A DNA stretch of 64,000 nucleotides from Zelopaecilomyces penicillatus (GCA_005765155.1 VCCP01000006.1:880501-944500), one strand, 5' to 3'. Counted from the stretch's first letter, positions 12,147-25,100 are shown. The notes: generated from the sequence alone by a model not told the origin. Made by a program: numbers and translations.

Positions 12147-12737
12147 CTATAACTTGAGCTTAAACGTCATCTTGTCCTCCTCTTCGTGTTCTTCCCTCAA
12201 GATAACGGCAAGCTTCTGCCTCAAACTCTCCGCCAGAACCTCCGCCTCATCATCATCCAACTCCTCCCTCTGTCCACGTCCAAACATTGTGAAGCTCTCA
12301 CTAAAACGTCCACTCGCCCTGATCTCCGGCCGCGGAATCAGATGGTAGTGCATATGAGGCACGACCTGCGCGGCAGCAGCGCCATTGTTCTGCACCACGT
12401 TCCAGTCGCCGACACCCGTGGTACGGGCCAGCGCCGCAGAGAGAAGACGTACGTAGGCGCCGAGGTCGCGGGCCTCGGATGGCGAGGCGTCGGTGAGCTT
12501 GGGTCGGTGGGCGCGCGGGCAGACGAGTAGGTGGCCGGGGCTCAGGGGCAGGATGTCGAGGAAGGCGATGAGGGTGGGCGTGGAGAGGACGACGAAGGAG
12601 GCGGGCGCGGTGATGTCGGAGGGGATTGGTTGGGCTGGGGGTTGGAGAGGGTCGTAGGGTGGATGGGCGGCGACGATGGCGCAAAAGGGGCAGTCGTCGA
12701 CGGCGGAGGAGGGCGGAGGAGGAGACGGATCGAACAT
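12147..12737 (-). CDS. HIT-family nucleotide hydrolase/transferase, 196 aa
   Basis: Single exon. The histidine-triad motif PHMHYHLIP carries His128, His130 and His132, with the catalytic central His and the alternating hydrophobics of the family. A CPFC pair at residues 16-19, the FLDILPLSPGHLLVCP strand-turn block and NNGAAAAQ before the triad are all typical of HIT proteins acting on dinucleotide polyphosphates or AMP-linked substrates. The C-terminal 55 residues are acidic and rich in Glu, ending TFKLKL. The N-terminus is Pro-rich. It resembles fungal HIT proteins of the Hnt/Fhit type more than a decapping enzyme. It is convergent with the AKR gene, 224 bp away. Confidence 0.9.
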   Translation of the reverse strand: MFDPSPPPPSSAVDDCPFCAIVAAHPPYDPLQPPAQPIPSDITAPASFVVLSTPTLIAFLDILPLSPGHLLVCPRAHRPKLTDASPSEARDLGAYVRLLSAALARTTGVGDWNVVQNNGAAAAQVVPHMHYHLIPRPEIRASGRFSESFTMFGRGQREELDDDEAEVLAESLRQKLAVILREEHEEEDKMTFKLKL

Positions 12738-13691
12738 TGTGTTGTATGTGGTTTTTTGCTGAATGGGACAGAACAGATAGACAGACAGCCCCTGTCCAAG
12801 ATGGCGAGAGAGCTCTCTTTTTTTTGCGTCACAAAGAAGGAAGATTATATGTCAACGGGAAAGATGCTGTAAGTAAATAGTCGAGCGGGTGCAGGAATTA
12901 ACAGCGAGTGTCGTGAAGTTAACCCAGCTATCTGGATAGGATAATTCCATTGCAGGAGGGAAACGCGAGAGCGCAGCCGAGGTCTTTTGCGAACCCGCCA
13001 TGCCGGACCCGCAAGCCACGCCGGGATCTCCACTATCAATGGCGGCCTGGAGTTGCAGCACACACACCCTGTACCCTAGGTGCATGGATGGATACTGTAC
13101 ATGGCTGTGGCAGGCCATTAAATGGTTAATGTACTTTGATAAGTCTTCATGGTTCTCATCAAACTGGTCTTAACTTGCTGGTAACTTCTTTGAATCTTTT
13201 CTATGGAGGTTGTAGAGGTCTGCTTTACAAATGCTTGAATAGTTGGCGGTGAAGCTTGCTGGCCTATAGGTCAGTGGTGCTTCATGAAAAAAGCTTCAGA
13301 AAACAAAATATTTCTTCTTTACAACCACGATGAATATTAATATTAGTATTTATGTGTACCTCTCAAATATCATCACAAGTCAACATGATCCATTGGCTTC
13401 CAACTCTAGTGATTGTCTAACACCTCGCTACATAGATTATTGAATCCTTGCAGCAACATCCAGTCGAGAAAGCTTACAGTAGTTGCGACCTCACCGCCTA
13501 TTTCTGCCGGCCAAACCGCCCCCCACCGCCATCATTTCTTTTCCTTACCTTGCAACATCACCTCTCCCGCCCCGCGAAAAGAACAAGTCCATCACATCCC
13601 ATCGCAAACCCCTCTGCTCTAGATAATAACGGAAAAGAAGCTCGCCTCCCAAACCAAACGAAAGCAAAACAAACGAAATAAAAAAAACAAG
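12738..13691. other. Divergent intergenic region (HIT / RPB12)
   Basis: 954 bp separating two divergent genes. It includes A/C-rich leader sequence just upstream of RPB12 (13560-13691). No gene recognised. Confidence 0.55.
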
Positions 13692-14053
13692 ATGCCTCGC
13701 GAGGAGTACCAGGTCCCCACCGCAGGCGTTTCCGCCAGCGGCCTCACCCGAGGCGCAACCCGCGACACTCTCGACTCTCGCTCCGTCATGTCCTACCTGT
13801 GCGGCGACTGCGGTGGCAACGTGACTCTCAGCAAGGATGCGCTGGTTGCTTGCCCGCACTGCGCGGGACGTGTGCTGTACAAGCAGCGAACGAAGCGGTA
13901 AGTGCTCTCTCTCTCTCTCTCTCTCGTCGAGGGGACTTGATTGGTCAGCGTGTTTTGCGACGGATTTTTAAGACATCTATCTAAGAGACGGGCTCGGTGC
14001 TGACTACTTTTTTCTTCTGGATTTATAGCATGGTGCAGTTTGAGGCGCGGTAA
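13692..14053 (+). CDS. RNA polymerase I/II/III shared subunit RPABC4 (Rpb12), 76 aa
   Basis: Two exons: 13692-13897 and 14029-14053. The second exon encodes only RMVQFEAR (its first codon is split), which is the invariant Rpb12 C-terminus, so the exon join is secure. A zinc ribbon is formed by Cys37, Cys40, Cys54 and Cys57 (CGDC and CPHC). Rpb12 is a small zinc-binding subunit common to all three nuclear RNA polymerases, bridging the second-largest and Rpb3-type subunits. The intron begins with a (CT)n run (13905-13925). The coding part before residue 30 is a species-variable extension. It is convergent with NPA3/GPN1, whose product is needed for RNA polymerase II assembly and nuclear import. 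Confidence 0.96.
13905..13925 (+). repeat. (CT)n tract inside the RPB12 intron
   Basis: About ten CT units starting a few bases after the 5' splice site of the RPB12 intron. Confidence 0.9.
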
Positions 14054-14437
14054 TTAAAAAATAACACGACAAATTTTGAGAGACATGCCATTCCTTGGGG
14101 GGTATGGGTATGATGTATTGCATGTGGAGTTTTTGGGAACATTCGGGTCATCGGGACGACGAGCAAGGCATCGGGACCTTCTGTGGGGGTAGCATCTGGA
14201 GCTTTCTTCGAGAAACACAATGTGTTGTTTTGCAGTAGTCCGTTAGAGATGCCTCTGGCATATTAAAATACAAAAAAGCTGAAATCATCCTATGCACCCC
14301 GTTTTCATGCCCCTCCCCCTCCGGTTCTCTAGATTAGAATTTTTAAAAAACGCCCAAACTGCCCAGCAACATTCCCATAGTCGAGTTTGCCAAACATAAT
14401 GCTCTTCCTTCTTCTTCTTGAAGTTATTCTGCTTTCA
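14054..14437. other. Convergent 3' region (RPB12 / NPA3)
   Basis: 384 bp between two convergent stop codons. It should contain both polyadenylation regions. No gene seen. Confidence 0.5.
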
Positions 14438-15691
14438 TTACCTTTGCTTGTGCAGATATTTGGCAAAACTGGCGTCCGCCATGATGGAATCGTCCTTGTC
14501 TCCAATGGCCGCCTCGTATCGCGCTTGTAGCCCTTCCTTAGTGGTCTCATCATCCTCGTCATCGTCCGAGTCAATATCGTTATCGCTGGGAACATCGACG
14601 TCGTCATCGTCGCCGGCCACTAATGGCTTCTTATCAGCAGAATGGCCGGCGCCAACTGCCATGCCCTGCATCATCTTGTCTAGCTCCGTATCCCGGGCCT
14701 TCTTCCTTTGCTTCTCACGCTCCTCTCTCCTTCGCTCTAGTTCAGGAAGATAATCCTCCATGAATTCCTTCTTCTTCTCCTCGACTGCCTCAAAAAATTC
14801 GTCAATTCCCGTACCCAGCCGAGAGCTCACAGCAACCATGCTGAGATGGGAGTAAAATTCCTCAAGCATAAGGCTCATTGAGTTCAGCAAGCTGCCCATG
14901 TAACCGCTGCCGCCATGTCCACCACCCTCGACACCTCCCATTGCATCTGCGTTTTCATCTCTGCGCAGAGCTTCTTGGAAGGCTTCGAAATCAGTCATCC
15001 ATTCCTTGGCGAACGAGGCATCCTTGACATCAGTCTTGTTGAAAACCAAAATCATGGGGAGCTTTGTCTTGTACAGAATCGAACAGGCGTAGAGCATGTT
15101 GGACATGAATGTGGATGTGGAGGCCGTTCGCGGAGTATCGATGATGTATGCTATGATGGTAGGAAATGATGAGGCGAGCGACTCGAGGAGGATAGTTCCA
15201 GATGCTGACCACACGAAAACTTCGATCTGTCCAGGTGTATCTACCAGGATATGGTCAATCGGCTTGCGATCCGGCTTTTCGGGATCCGGTTGTGTCCTCT
15301 TCTCCAACAAGTTCACAATCTGGTCGACCTTGGTGGCAAATAAGTTAAGGGACGTCAAGATTCCTCCATTCGGGCCCAAGTTGTACTGCTTCATGACTTC
15401 CTCGTAGTTAACAGAGTCCCGAATGTCAATGTTGCTATCGAAAGGCACATTGATGACAGCTGGGTCCAAATTAATGACATAAGGGGGGTTCTTTTTCTCG
15501 TGTAGATGAGCGTTGATCCGCTGCATGAAAGTCGTCTTGCCCGAACCTAAAAATACAAAGGTTGAAGAGGTTAAGCAAAATGTTCAATCCAGGGTGGTGG
15601 AGGGAAAAGACTTGCCTGCCATGCCAACACAGACGATGGTGGGCGGAGACGATGGCGCAGACGACGCGCCATCTGTGGTGGATGATGCCAT
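14438..15691 (-). CDS. GPN-loop GTPase 1 (Npa3/GPN1), 394 aa
   Basis: Two exons: 15691-15616 and 15546-14438. The P-loop GMAGSGKT (residues 23-30) is rebuilt exactly across the intron. Then come NLDPAV, the family-defining Gly-Pro-Asn loop (residues 83-85), DTPGQIEVF (G3), and NKTD (G4). These identify GPN1/Npa3, which assembles RNA polymerase II and carries it into the nucleus, acting as a heterodimer with other GPN proteins. The C-terminal third is charged: a basic/acidic coiled stretch then an Asp-rich segment. The 69-nt intron starts with GCAAGT rather than GT, and only that donor restores the P-loop. Transcription is convergent with RPB12. Confidence 0.95.
15547..15615 (-). other. GC-AG intron in NPA3/GPN1
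   Basis: On the minus strand the intron reads GCAAGT at its 5' end and TTTTAG at its 3' end, with a branch-like CTTAAC about 30 nt before the acceptor. The flanking exons join as GGCATGGCAG|GTTCGGGC, giving Gly-Met-Ala-Gly-Ser-Gly. No GT donor nearby restores that motif. GCAAGT is the recognised form for the minor GC-AG class of U2 introns. Confidence 0.9.
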
Positions 15692-16181
15692 CTTCAAAAT
15701 GCTCCTGTGACAAAGCGCTGGGAGAGTCGGCTGGTGATTGGGAAGATTAAGAAGTTTCCGTGACGCCTGTGAGGGAGAGGTGACTTCACTGCAGGTGGGA
15801 AAGAAAAGAGTTGCCGTGGACAGCCCCACCACCGACTGACTTGTGGATGGCGGGGTATTTTTTGGGCAAACGGCCCAAGCCCGTGTGAACGGTGAATTAG
15901 AAGTGCCATAGCGATGGGGCACAGGTTACAACCGTGCGAAGTGATGAGATGTCTGAATGATCCGAAATCTTGTTCAAACAGCAATGTGTCTATTATCTCG
16001 ATATAAGGTACGCCTTTGCTGAGGCATCGGCAATATATACGGCAAAAGAAACAAATGGATTGGCTAGCGCATTAAACAGCCCGATTCTATAGCCGACCCA
16101 AGTCCTGCGCCGCATCTTGATGAGATCCCACGATGTTGCAAATGTAACGAATAACACTCGTTCTATCTAATAACATTTCTT
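15692..16181. other. Intergenic upstream of NPA3
   Basis: 490 bp between two minus-strand genes, holding the NPA3 promoter and the 3' end of the ChAPs gene. Nothing else seen. Confidence 0.5.
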
Positions 16182-18561
16182 TTAACCGTCAGTCCCACTG
16201 CTGCGGAAGTTTGCGCACAATGCTGCATAGTGATGTGTCAAGTCCAGGACGTTCTGCGGCAGGCTCGTTGCCTGGATGATGCTCCTGACCTTCACTGCAC
16301 CCTCATCCTCAATCAGAGTCCGTATCGTATGGAGAAGCTCAGGGCTGAACTCGCTATACCATCGGTACTGCCATGTCACTAGCCGTATGACGGATGCGAC
16401 GATTTCTCTTGTGCTCTTCGTCTTTTCAAACACCCTGAGCACGCCGGCAAGGGCCTTGGGACTGAATCGCAGGGAGAGACAAGCTCGATACGCCTCGGCT
16501 GCTTCGTCAAAGTGTTGTAAACGCTCAGCCAGCGAGCCCAGAATTTCCCATTCTTCCGCCGATTTCTTGTATTGGATTTGCTGCGCCCGGAACTGTGCCA
16601 TCTGGGTGCGCCAGATTGTGTATACACGCAGATCCTCGTATAGAACCATAAATAAGCTATCTAACCAACGCTCACACAGGCGCTTGGTGTTTAATCTTGA
16701 TAAATGCTCGTCATTGCGGGTGCCCTGCATACTTGTTAGCTAAAATAATGATGAATGAAGTTGATTTGGAAGAGGAGGGAAAATTTTACGTTTTCGGTAT
16801 CAGCCTTGACCTCATCGGGGTCAGCTATGCTGGATGGCCTTTCAACACCTTTACCATCTCCATTTGGCGTCAGCCTAGACGCTGATGGCTCGAGATGAGT
16901 AGATTTTTCAGCATCCTCCGCTGCCTCCGCGGACTCCTCCCCGTTTGATCTTTGGTCTGGGGTACCTCGTAAACCGTCCATGCTGGGGCTGCGCTTGGCT
17001 GGAGGCGGATGAGTAGCTTCCTGCTTCTCTGTCCGATATTCGTCTTCCATAACAAATACGTTGCTACGGATCTTCAACAGCTGGTCCCAGCCAATCTTGG
17101 CAGTCATTTCTGTCAGAATGCTGTAAGCCTGCTTGAAAGTACCCCGATAAGAGGCCGCCCTGAGGTTGAGAAGGCTAGGGTCAACCTGCTCCGAGTATCT
17201 GGATTCTGGTTCGCTATCAATTTCGTCAAGCCGAGTTTCGGGGAGAGTCGGTAGATTAACTTCCTTTGGCTCCGGCATCAATGGCGTATCCTTGTCTTGA
17301 TATGTAAACATGGGACAAGAATTGAGGATTGTAAGGGCATTCTCCCAGTCCTCCATGGCCACGTAAACTTGAGCTAATCTTGCCCAGGTTCCGAACTCGC
17401 TAGGGGCGGCAACCGTGCTGCGGTCAGCGCAGCCAAGCGCCATTCTGAGTCTCTCATCCTTCCCTTCCGGCGTGTTGGCCTTTTGGGCCTTCTTTAGCAA
17501 GAACTCTGCTTGCGTATCGAGCATAACGTAGTCCATAGGCGTTTCCTGCAGTGACTCATACAGAACCTTCACTCCGGTAACCTCCTCACTACCCATGAAT
17601 AGTACTTTGGCTAACAACGAGGACACTTCGATACTCTGGGTGCGGAGTTTCTCGAAAAGATTAATCCCTGATGTGTAACGCCCCGTTGTTCCAAGATACT
17701 TCACAAGACCAGTCGTCAAGTGATTGGAAACGTTTGTCGGGACTTGGACGACCGAATCAGACCCCAGCTGCCACCCTACAAAATGTCAGAATACACTTAG
17801 AGACTGTAATAGATGGTCATACCTCGGAAAAAGAGCTGTTCTGCAGCATTGAGGAAACGATGCTCTGTTTCGGTGTTGGTCACGGGGTTAAATCTTCGAA
17901 CACCCATAATCTTGCGAATTGTGTCCCCGCTGCCATCGTCGGCGTATGAATAGGCCCTCAAAACACTGCAGAGATATGTTTCCAGCCACAGCTCTTCTGA
18001 GGCCTTTCTTTTCTCGCCTCGCTCGTCCACGCAATAACTCTCGACCGTCCCAGGTATGGAGACATGTACCCGCATGTCTAGCCTTGAGAAGGCATTGTAA
18101 CAGCTGTTCTATATTAGTGTCTATACATAAACGCCCCTGTAGCTCATATATCGTGATGTAAGCACCTACCAGTGTACGCCTTCCACAATCTTGGTGGTGG
18201 TATTCGGATCATGATCTCTGTAGGTCAATGTGTTGATGTACGCAGCAAGACTTGCGGACGAAGATGCATCGACGCCGGTGACATGATGGTAGATGCCGGT
18301 CTGATTCCTGGTTAGCTATCTATTCGAGCTGCAGGTTGCGACGGTAACATACCTGCTTTCCGGGATTTCGCACTGCCTGCTTCACCAGATGAACAAGATC
18401 TGGTGGGCCAAGCTCTCTCAATCCCGCAAGCGACTCGGTTCTGGCATCAATCGACTCGTGAAGAAGCTCTTCTGTTACTCTGCCGGACAATTAGCCACAT
18501 GTCTAACCGAACCAGGAGAGGGCTCGGCGGAATCTTACTCGGGAACTGCTGGCGCAACCAT
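16182..18561 (-). CDS. Exomer ChAPs-family protein (Bch1/Bud7-like), 701 aa
   Basis: Six exons: 18561-18539, 18479-18353, 18300-18170, 18103-17823, 17775-16790 and 16739-16182; all junctions keep one frame. The N-terminus (ELGPPDLVHLVKQAV) and the SIPGTVESYCVD block, the NAAEQLFFRGW segment and the C-terminal RNDEHLSRLNTKRLCERW block are typical of Chs5-Arf1-binding proteins. The central part is a series of TPR-like helical repeats (for example FGTWARLAQVYVAMEDWENAL). The family forms the exomer coat with Chs5 at the trans-Golgi and selects cargo such as chitin synthase for export to the surface. A hydrophilic Ser/Glu-rich insert precedes the last intron. The fifth donor (AAC|GTAAAA) is weak, so that junction is the least certain. 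Head-to-head with HIR3. Confidence 0.9.
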
Positions 18562-19155
18562 GGCGACGTCGAGCTCTGTTTCCGTCGCGGGGCAATGGAA
18601 TATGTGCTTTATTATTTTCTGTCAAAGACTTTCGAAGTAAACAGTCCCCAGAGCGGCCAGTGATTCCGCTTGGAGGAGAAGACTGCTTTCAGGGCCGAGG
18701 TGCTGGCAAAGGATGTGGTGGTTATGGTATCAGGGGATCTGTCCAACGTCCAACCTCTGCGACAAATGACCTGGCTGGTTGATAGCATTCGTGAAAGACA
18801 AGTCGGGATGGCACAGACCACGTTATGGTTACAGGTAGGTAGGTACCTTATGTAGTCAGAATTGGTGGACCGGCAAGGCTGCTGGCTCAGAGTCGACTGC
18901 GCCACGGCAGACGTGGCGCCAACTTTGCTCTTCCAGCGTGTAAATTGATTTCCATGTGGCGTAGCATGAGACACGCCAAACGCTGCAATCACTAGTGCTA
19001 AACTTGGCTCCAACACTGAGCTCCAGTATCAACCGCGACGCGCCGACTAATGGGCTCTGTGAGCCCAGCAATTGACATTGTTGCCGAAAACTTGAGCTGC
19101 GCATATCAACAATCCGAATGCTGGCTCAAATACCAATTTGGTTTCGCTCGCGAAA
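18562..19155. promoter_or_regulatory. Bidirectional promoter region, ChAPs gene / HIR3
   Basis: 594 bp between two divergent start codons. It holds a GGTAGGTAGGTACC word at 18834-18847. No open frame in it looks genuine. Shared promoter function is inferred from position only. Confidence 0.5.
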
Positions 19156-22100
19156 ATGGTGAGTTTTCACATCCTCAGTCGCCCCCGACCATCAAACTTG
19201 TTGCTTACCACCGATTGTAGCCTGCCTTTCAGGCTCTGAACCTCGAACCGGAGGAGAACGTCGACGAGCAAATCGACACCACAAAAGAGCTCCAGGTGAG
19301 TTGCGCGATCAGACTGGCCTCTGTTTATATGGTTTTAACGTATGTTATATCCAGGTCGATGAAGCCCTCAAGCGTTTCCAGACTGCCCTGAAGCTCCACG
19401 CACAAGGTCTCCGATCCCGTGAGGCAGCTCGTGCCGCATATGATGAACTCTTCGATTCCGATATTTTCAAATACCGCGAGGCGCAAACAGACTATGACCG
19501 AAACCAGCTTCAAACAGATGGCGGACCCCAACTTTTAGCCCAAGAATCTTTCTCAGAAGGATTGGATATCGATGCGGGCGGTGCTGAAGGAGTGGCCGAC
19601 AGTCTGTCGCAGGCACTTTATCTCTCGTACAAAAACTACGGCCAGTTCTTCTTAGACACGCTAAAGGATGCACACCGTTCCGACACAGAATGGAAAAATA
19701 AACCGCAGATACGCTACCTTGCAGATGGAGGGCAGAAGGTCATTAATTACTGGACAGCTGCGCTGGACCAGGACCCATCGGATCCCGAATTATGGAGAAA
19801 AATGGCACGTTTTGCAGGTTCTATGAACAGTAGTAGGATCAAGCGTTACTGTCTGGAGGCTGCTATTGAATTAGATGATGATCCAACCGTCATGGAGATT
19901 GACCCGCCATCATTGGCCGAAGGGCTGGCAGGCCAGCAACTTAAGGAACATCTTCAACTCTTGGGCGATGAGATGGCTTTGTCTCACCCTGTGATGGCGC
20001 CATGGAGGAAGAAGGAAATGCCATCATTGATCAAACGACATCTTGACCCTATTCCTTTTTTACCCGATCCGACTTCAACTCTGACTCCGCCGCCTTCAAA
20101 CCCATCGATGAGCGACAAATCCTCAGACAACGAGTCCAATAGCGCTAGCTCACCACAAAGCCAGGCTGATGGCCTCGAAAAGAACATTGAATCTTGGTCC
20201 GAACTTGGAATCGAGCTGATGAGACATGTACACGATACCAAAGGCACCCTGCAAACTTGTCAAGCGGTTCTGCAAATCGCAAGTGATGACACAGATATGA
20301 ATGATGCATCTGGCGAGACAAAAGAATTGGACCCGACATCTTCATCCGACAAGGGAAATGCGCCAGAAGTGGACCAGAGTGATAAAACAGCTACTGCATC
20401 TACCCCAAGACCTGAAAAGGATGGTCAGATGTCTGATGCTCCAGGGGATGCTGCCAAAGCCCCCGAACCTGCTCAAAAAGAACGTAGCACATCCGTATCA
20501 ACAAGGAAGCGATCACAATCTGCTGCAGGTCTGCCGGATGGAGGCGACGATGAGAATGGCATAGAAAAAAGAAGCAAGAGAGTTCGCCGAAGAACCGATA
20601 CAGCCCATGTCGAAGAAATCACAGACCCAATCACGGTTATAGCTGATCAATTGAGGCCTTACCAAGAAGCTGACCAACACCTCCTGCGGATGACTCAAAA
20701 TATTCTAGAGAATTTGGGAGTCGAGGACAAAGAAACTCTGAGCCGTTTGAACGAACTGCTTGATCTGTGTGTTGCAGAAGATCGTGCATCTAAAATCTCC
20801 CTTGTCGGAGCACAAGACCTGTATTGTATCATTTCTCACTTCAACGAAGATACTGCTATGGTCTTCTTGGACAAAAATGAGCAAGCAACACTAGGTCTAT
20901 CCTCATTCCTGGAGCACGCGAAATCTGGATCGCAGGACCAAGTAACAACCCCAGCTTTTGATGAGGCCAAAGGCCTTGGCGATTTTGCCATCAAAGTTAA
21001 CAAATGCCGTGAATGGATAACAAGCGACGAGATTGCCTTTGAATGGGTTAGAACAATTAGTGAGAGTTACACAAACTCCAAATGGTCAGAAGGTATGAAA
21101 ACTGTTGTGGTTCAGGTGCTCAACCACGTGGATTCTGCATTGTATGCGACTATCACTTCGGCAATGGAACACTCCTCGACATTCCCCGAAGATTTGGCCA
21201 AACTGGAGTCGATAATTCCCATGCTTTTTGAGCTCCATGTTGATATTTATGAGAGAATCACAAACCCGAGCAGCGCGGTTGACTATGCAACCCGCACAGA
21301 GACAAAACATAGATTGGAGCGATGGCTGGATGTCGCTTCCGCTTATATTCGCCTGTTAGATCGGCCGCCAAGCGACCCGCTATCTGTTCGGTTTATGTGG
21401 GCATCTGTCATGACTTCGTCGCTTTCCGACAACCCAGTACGAGAGCATATACTTCTCCTATGGACCTCACTACGAGACTTGCTCATAGATGACAATGTGG
21501 ACTCTCTACATCTTCCCAACAATGTGGTTATGCCAGTAGTGTCTCCAGCGGCTGCTGAACGAGAAATATCTAAACTTACCACAATGGACTTTTTCTTGAG
21601 TCTCTTCCAGGAGGGGATGGAGAGTCCGGTTCATGTAATTGACACTCTGGAGCCTGTTCTTAACCCATCAACCGTATATGCTCCCCAGGAGGAAGAGGAG
21701 GATGTCCCAACTGATTCAGGCGTATCCGATGTCTCCGAGGCCCATGATCCACCAAACGACGCGTCTTCGCCCAAACCAAAGCGGCAAAAAACCAAGCCTA
21801 TTTCGGAATGTGCAAATCAAGGGATGCGTGACCTTTGGAAATTTTTACTTAGCAGCAGCACAGAACTAAGGCTTTTTCTGTGGTCACGATTGGGTGACGC
21901 CTACGAAGCTATTAAGTACACTACGAAGCGTTTTTCATGCTCTTTGAAAAGCATTGAGATGATCGTCGCCGATCTCGAAAGCGAAAAATATTCCAAGTTA
22001 TCTGATGAGTCTCGACGCCTTCTCTTCATGAGAACCTTGAAGTCTCTAGATGAGCTGTTGATCCAGGCACTTTCCCTTGCCCTGAACGACAGTACTGCAT

Positions 22101-25100
22101 TTGACATCATCGATGAGGATCATCTAAAGTCTAGCTGCAGTGCTCTTGCTAAAGTGAACTGCCTTCTCCATATAGCATCACTGTGCGAAGATGAAATTCG
22201 TGTTGGCATCACTTCGGCCCCAACAACAAACTCAACTTTTCAATCTCTTATCCACAAGCTGCGAGAAATGCAGGTTCGCACTTGGTGCCTGCAATATACA
22301 ATGTTCAAAGCTGGCTTACTGGCCAGCGAGTCCAACATTGCACCAGAGAAAGACCTGGCCGACTTTCTCGCATCCGTCCATCAAGTTATTGGTATTCGAA
22401 AGTTCTGTAAGGCATCCAACAAAATCTTCCTCAAGATGATGCGAATGGAGTTACTCAAAAACAAGAATATCGAGAATTGGGAAGATCATCTCGGACAAGT
22501 AGTGTACGACTTGTGTGGGCTTAAACTTGGTGTTGGTGTTTGGGAGGTTCAAGATCATGGCTGTCCTCATGAGAAACTCGAGAAAAGGCAGACTATGCAG
22601 CTGGCAGAAAAAGTCATGATTCTTGCCAATCGCATGCCAATGAAAGACCTTCTCAAATCAGACCTTAAAACAACTATCGAGCATATGCAGCAGACGATTG
22701 GGCAAACTAAGTCAACACCGCAAATGACGCACAATCTTCGCAACTTGACGGAACTGTTGAAGAAACCTATCCACCCTCTCCGCCTATACCAGGCATTGCA
22801 TGGTGGTGTTACAGTGGATGCTGTGACAGCAAACATTCCAGAGGCGGCACTGGCCAAGCATGGATGGTTCTTCTTGCTTGGGATGATAGCATTGTCCAAG
22901 TTCAAAGCTGTCGACTTGAATCGGAGGCAGACCCCTGGTGCTACAGACGATCTTCGGATTGGCGCTACTTTCTTGCGATTGCAGTTGCAGTTCACTGCTG
23001 ATCGGTGGGATGCGTGGTTTCGTCTAGCAGAGTGCTTTGACTACGAACTGGATGAGGCAGTGTTGTGGACAGCCGACAAGATGAACAAGGATCGTGGTGA
23101 GCTTGTCAAATATCAACGAAATGCCATCCATTGCTATACGCTTGCACTATCGCACTCTCTACACCAGGAAGTTGACATCAGTGATGGAGACCCCCTTCAT
23201 GATCTTTACCATAAATTTGGAATGCGTCTGTATGCATCAAGTCGCCAGCCGTTTGCAATGGAACCTTTCCAACACTCCGATCAAGAAAGATTCTTTATTG
23301 AGAATATGGGTGCTGGAACTTTCAAAAGAATTCTCCATGAACAGATGACTGAATACAAGGTTTGGAAATTTGCCGCAAAGCTTTTCAGAATGGCAATGGA
23401 GCGGCAGCCTGATAACTGGAAGTGAGTATTTACCAATACCATGCGGTTCGCATATGAAGCTAACTAACCGCTACCAGAAATCCTTATATGCTGGTTAAAT
23501 GTTACTGGAAGATGTATCAAACTCCCGACGAGCAGCTTGACAGTAATGACATAAAGCATAAAATACCCAGCAGTGTTGTTCTAAACACTCTCAAAACAGC
23601 AGTCAGGGTAGCAAACAACGCGCCGAAATCCCGAAACAGCGATCCCATCTTAGAACCACACTACAAAATTGTCTCTATCCTTCACAAACTAGTGATGCGT
23701 GGCGACATGCGCGCAGTTGATGCAGCGACTCTTCTCTCCGAGCAGCCCTTTGGCGTCCCACTGAATCCGGATGATATTTTTGCCTCGTTTTCAGAACCCG
23801 AGGATTGGGAGGAATATGTTATTCCGAATTTGACAAAGCTGAGGGAGAAGGATAAATCCAACTGGCAACATCGTATTGTGGCACGCCATGCAAACATTTT
23901 GTTTGAAGATGGAAACTCCGGATCAGAGAACAGAGATCTCAAGGTTGAAGCTCAGGCTGCCTTCGGTATTCTTAGAGAAAATATGTTTACTAAAACGATG
24001 GTGATGAACGTGTGGAAGTGCGATGCCGAGCGGCCGGGCCGGCATCATGTCTACACTGAGCAGTATGTGCGTTTCATGACGAAACTGCTCGTCATTATAT
24101 CCGACAAAACGAACCTTGAACTTCTACTGCGCCGTCTGCGGAAGAAGGGCGCAGACTACTATCACTTCACTGATCTTTGGCAGTCATGCTGCATTGCTTA
24201 TTTGAAGCTACTACGAGAAACCTATCAAATTCCAGTTGTAACCGAGGAGACTTTTAAGAGTTTGTCAGCGGAAGAATTTGAGATTATTAGTGAGAGAATT
24301 ACTGAATGGGCGGCTGGTAGTGACACGGAAGAGGTTGCAGCCTTTAACTGCATGAAGGAATCTATTGAGTTGAAAAAGCTCAATGCCAACCTGATGAAGG
24401 TGGCGGCAATCGACGATTTGATTAATGACTGCTACTCCAAGATTTATGTCGATATTGCAAGCAAATTACCTGGCCTGGATCCCGGGGTGGTTATTCAAGA
24501 GCGGAATCAAGCGAAGGAGGTGGCGGCCCAACTGGAGGCAGCAGCAAACGCCGAGGCAGCATCAAATGCTGAGGCAAAAGCAGCAAGCTCGCTTATCAAC
24601 CTCCTCAATCCATCAGCTATGCAAGATGTTCTTCCTGGCACTTCAACCCCATTGGAAGGGGAGAAAGCAGAAGCGGCACCAAAACCTCGAAAAACAGGTG
24701 TTCGACGACCCGATGTCCTGCGCAAAGCAGAGCAAGCCGTTGTCCGCTCTATGGAGATACCAAAGTCAACCGCTACCAGGAGCCGAGTTGGAAGCATGTC
24801 AAGCGGCAAACGTGGAAGTCAAACCCCTCACGCTGCTAGTGACGCTGACAGCGAAGGAGAAGGACCGGATGCTCAAGTTCGAAGAGAAGCTGGAGAAGAT
24901 ATTGATACAGATATGAGAGACGCACATGCCGTGGAAGATTTGGAGGATGAGGCACATGATGACTCCAAGGTCGACGAAAAAGACGAACCCGAGAGTGAAG
25001 CTGGAAGTCTCCATGATTCTGCCGATGATGAGAGCGACTTGAGCGATGTCCCCGACGACTACGATGAGGACATACCCCCTGGCTTCTTGATGTTAAATAT

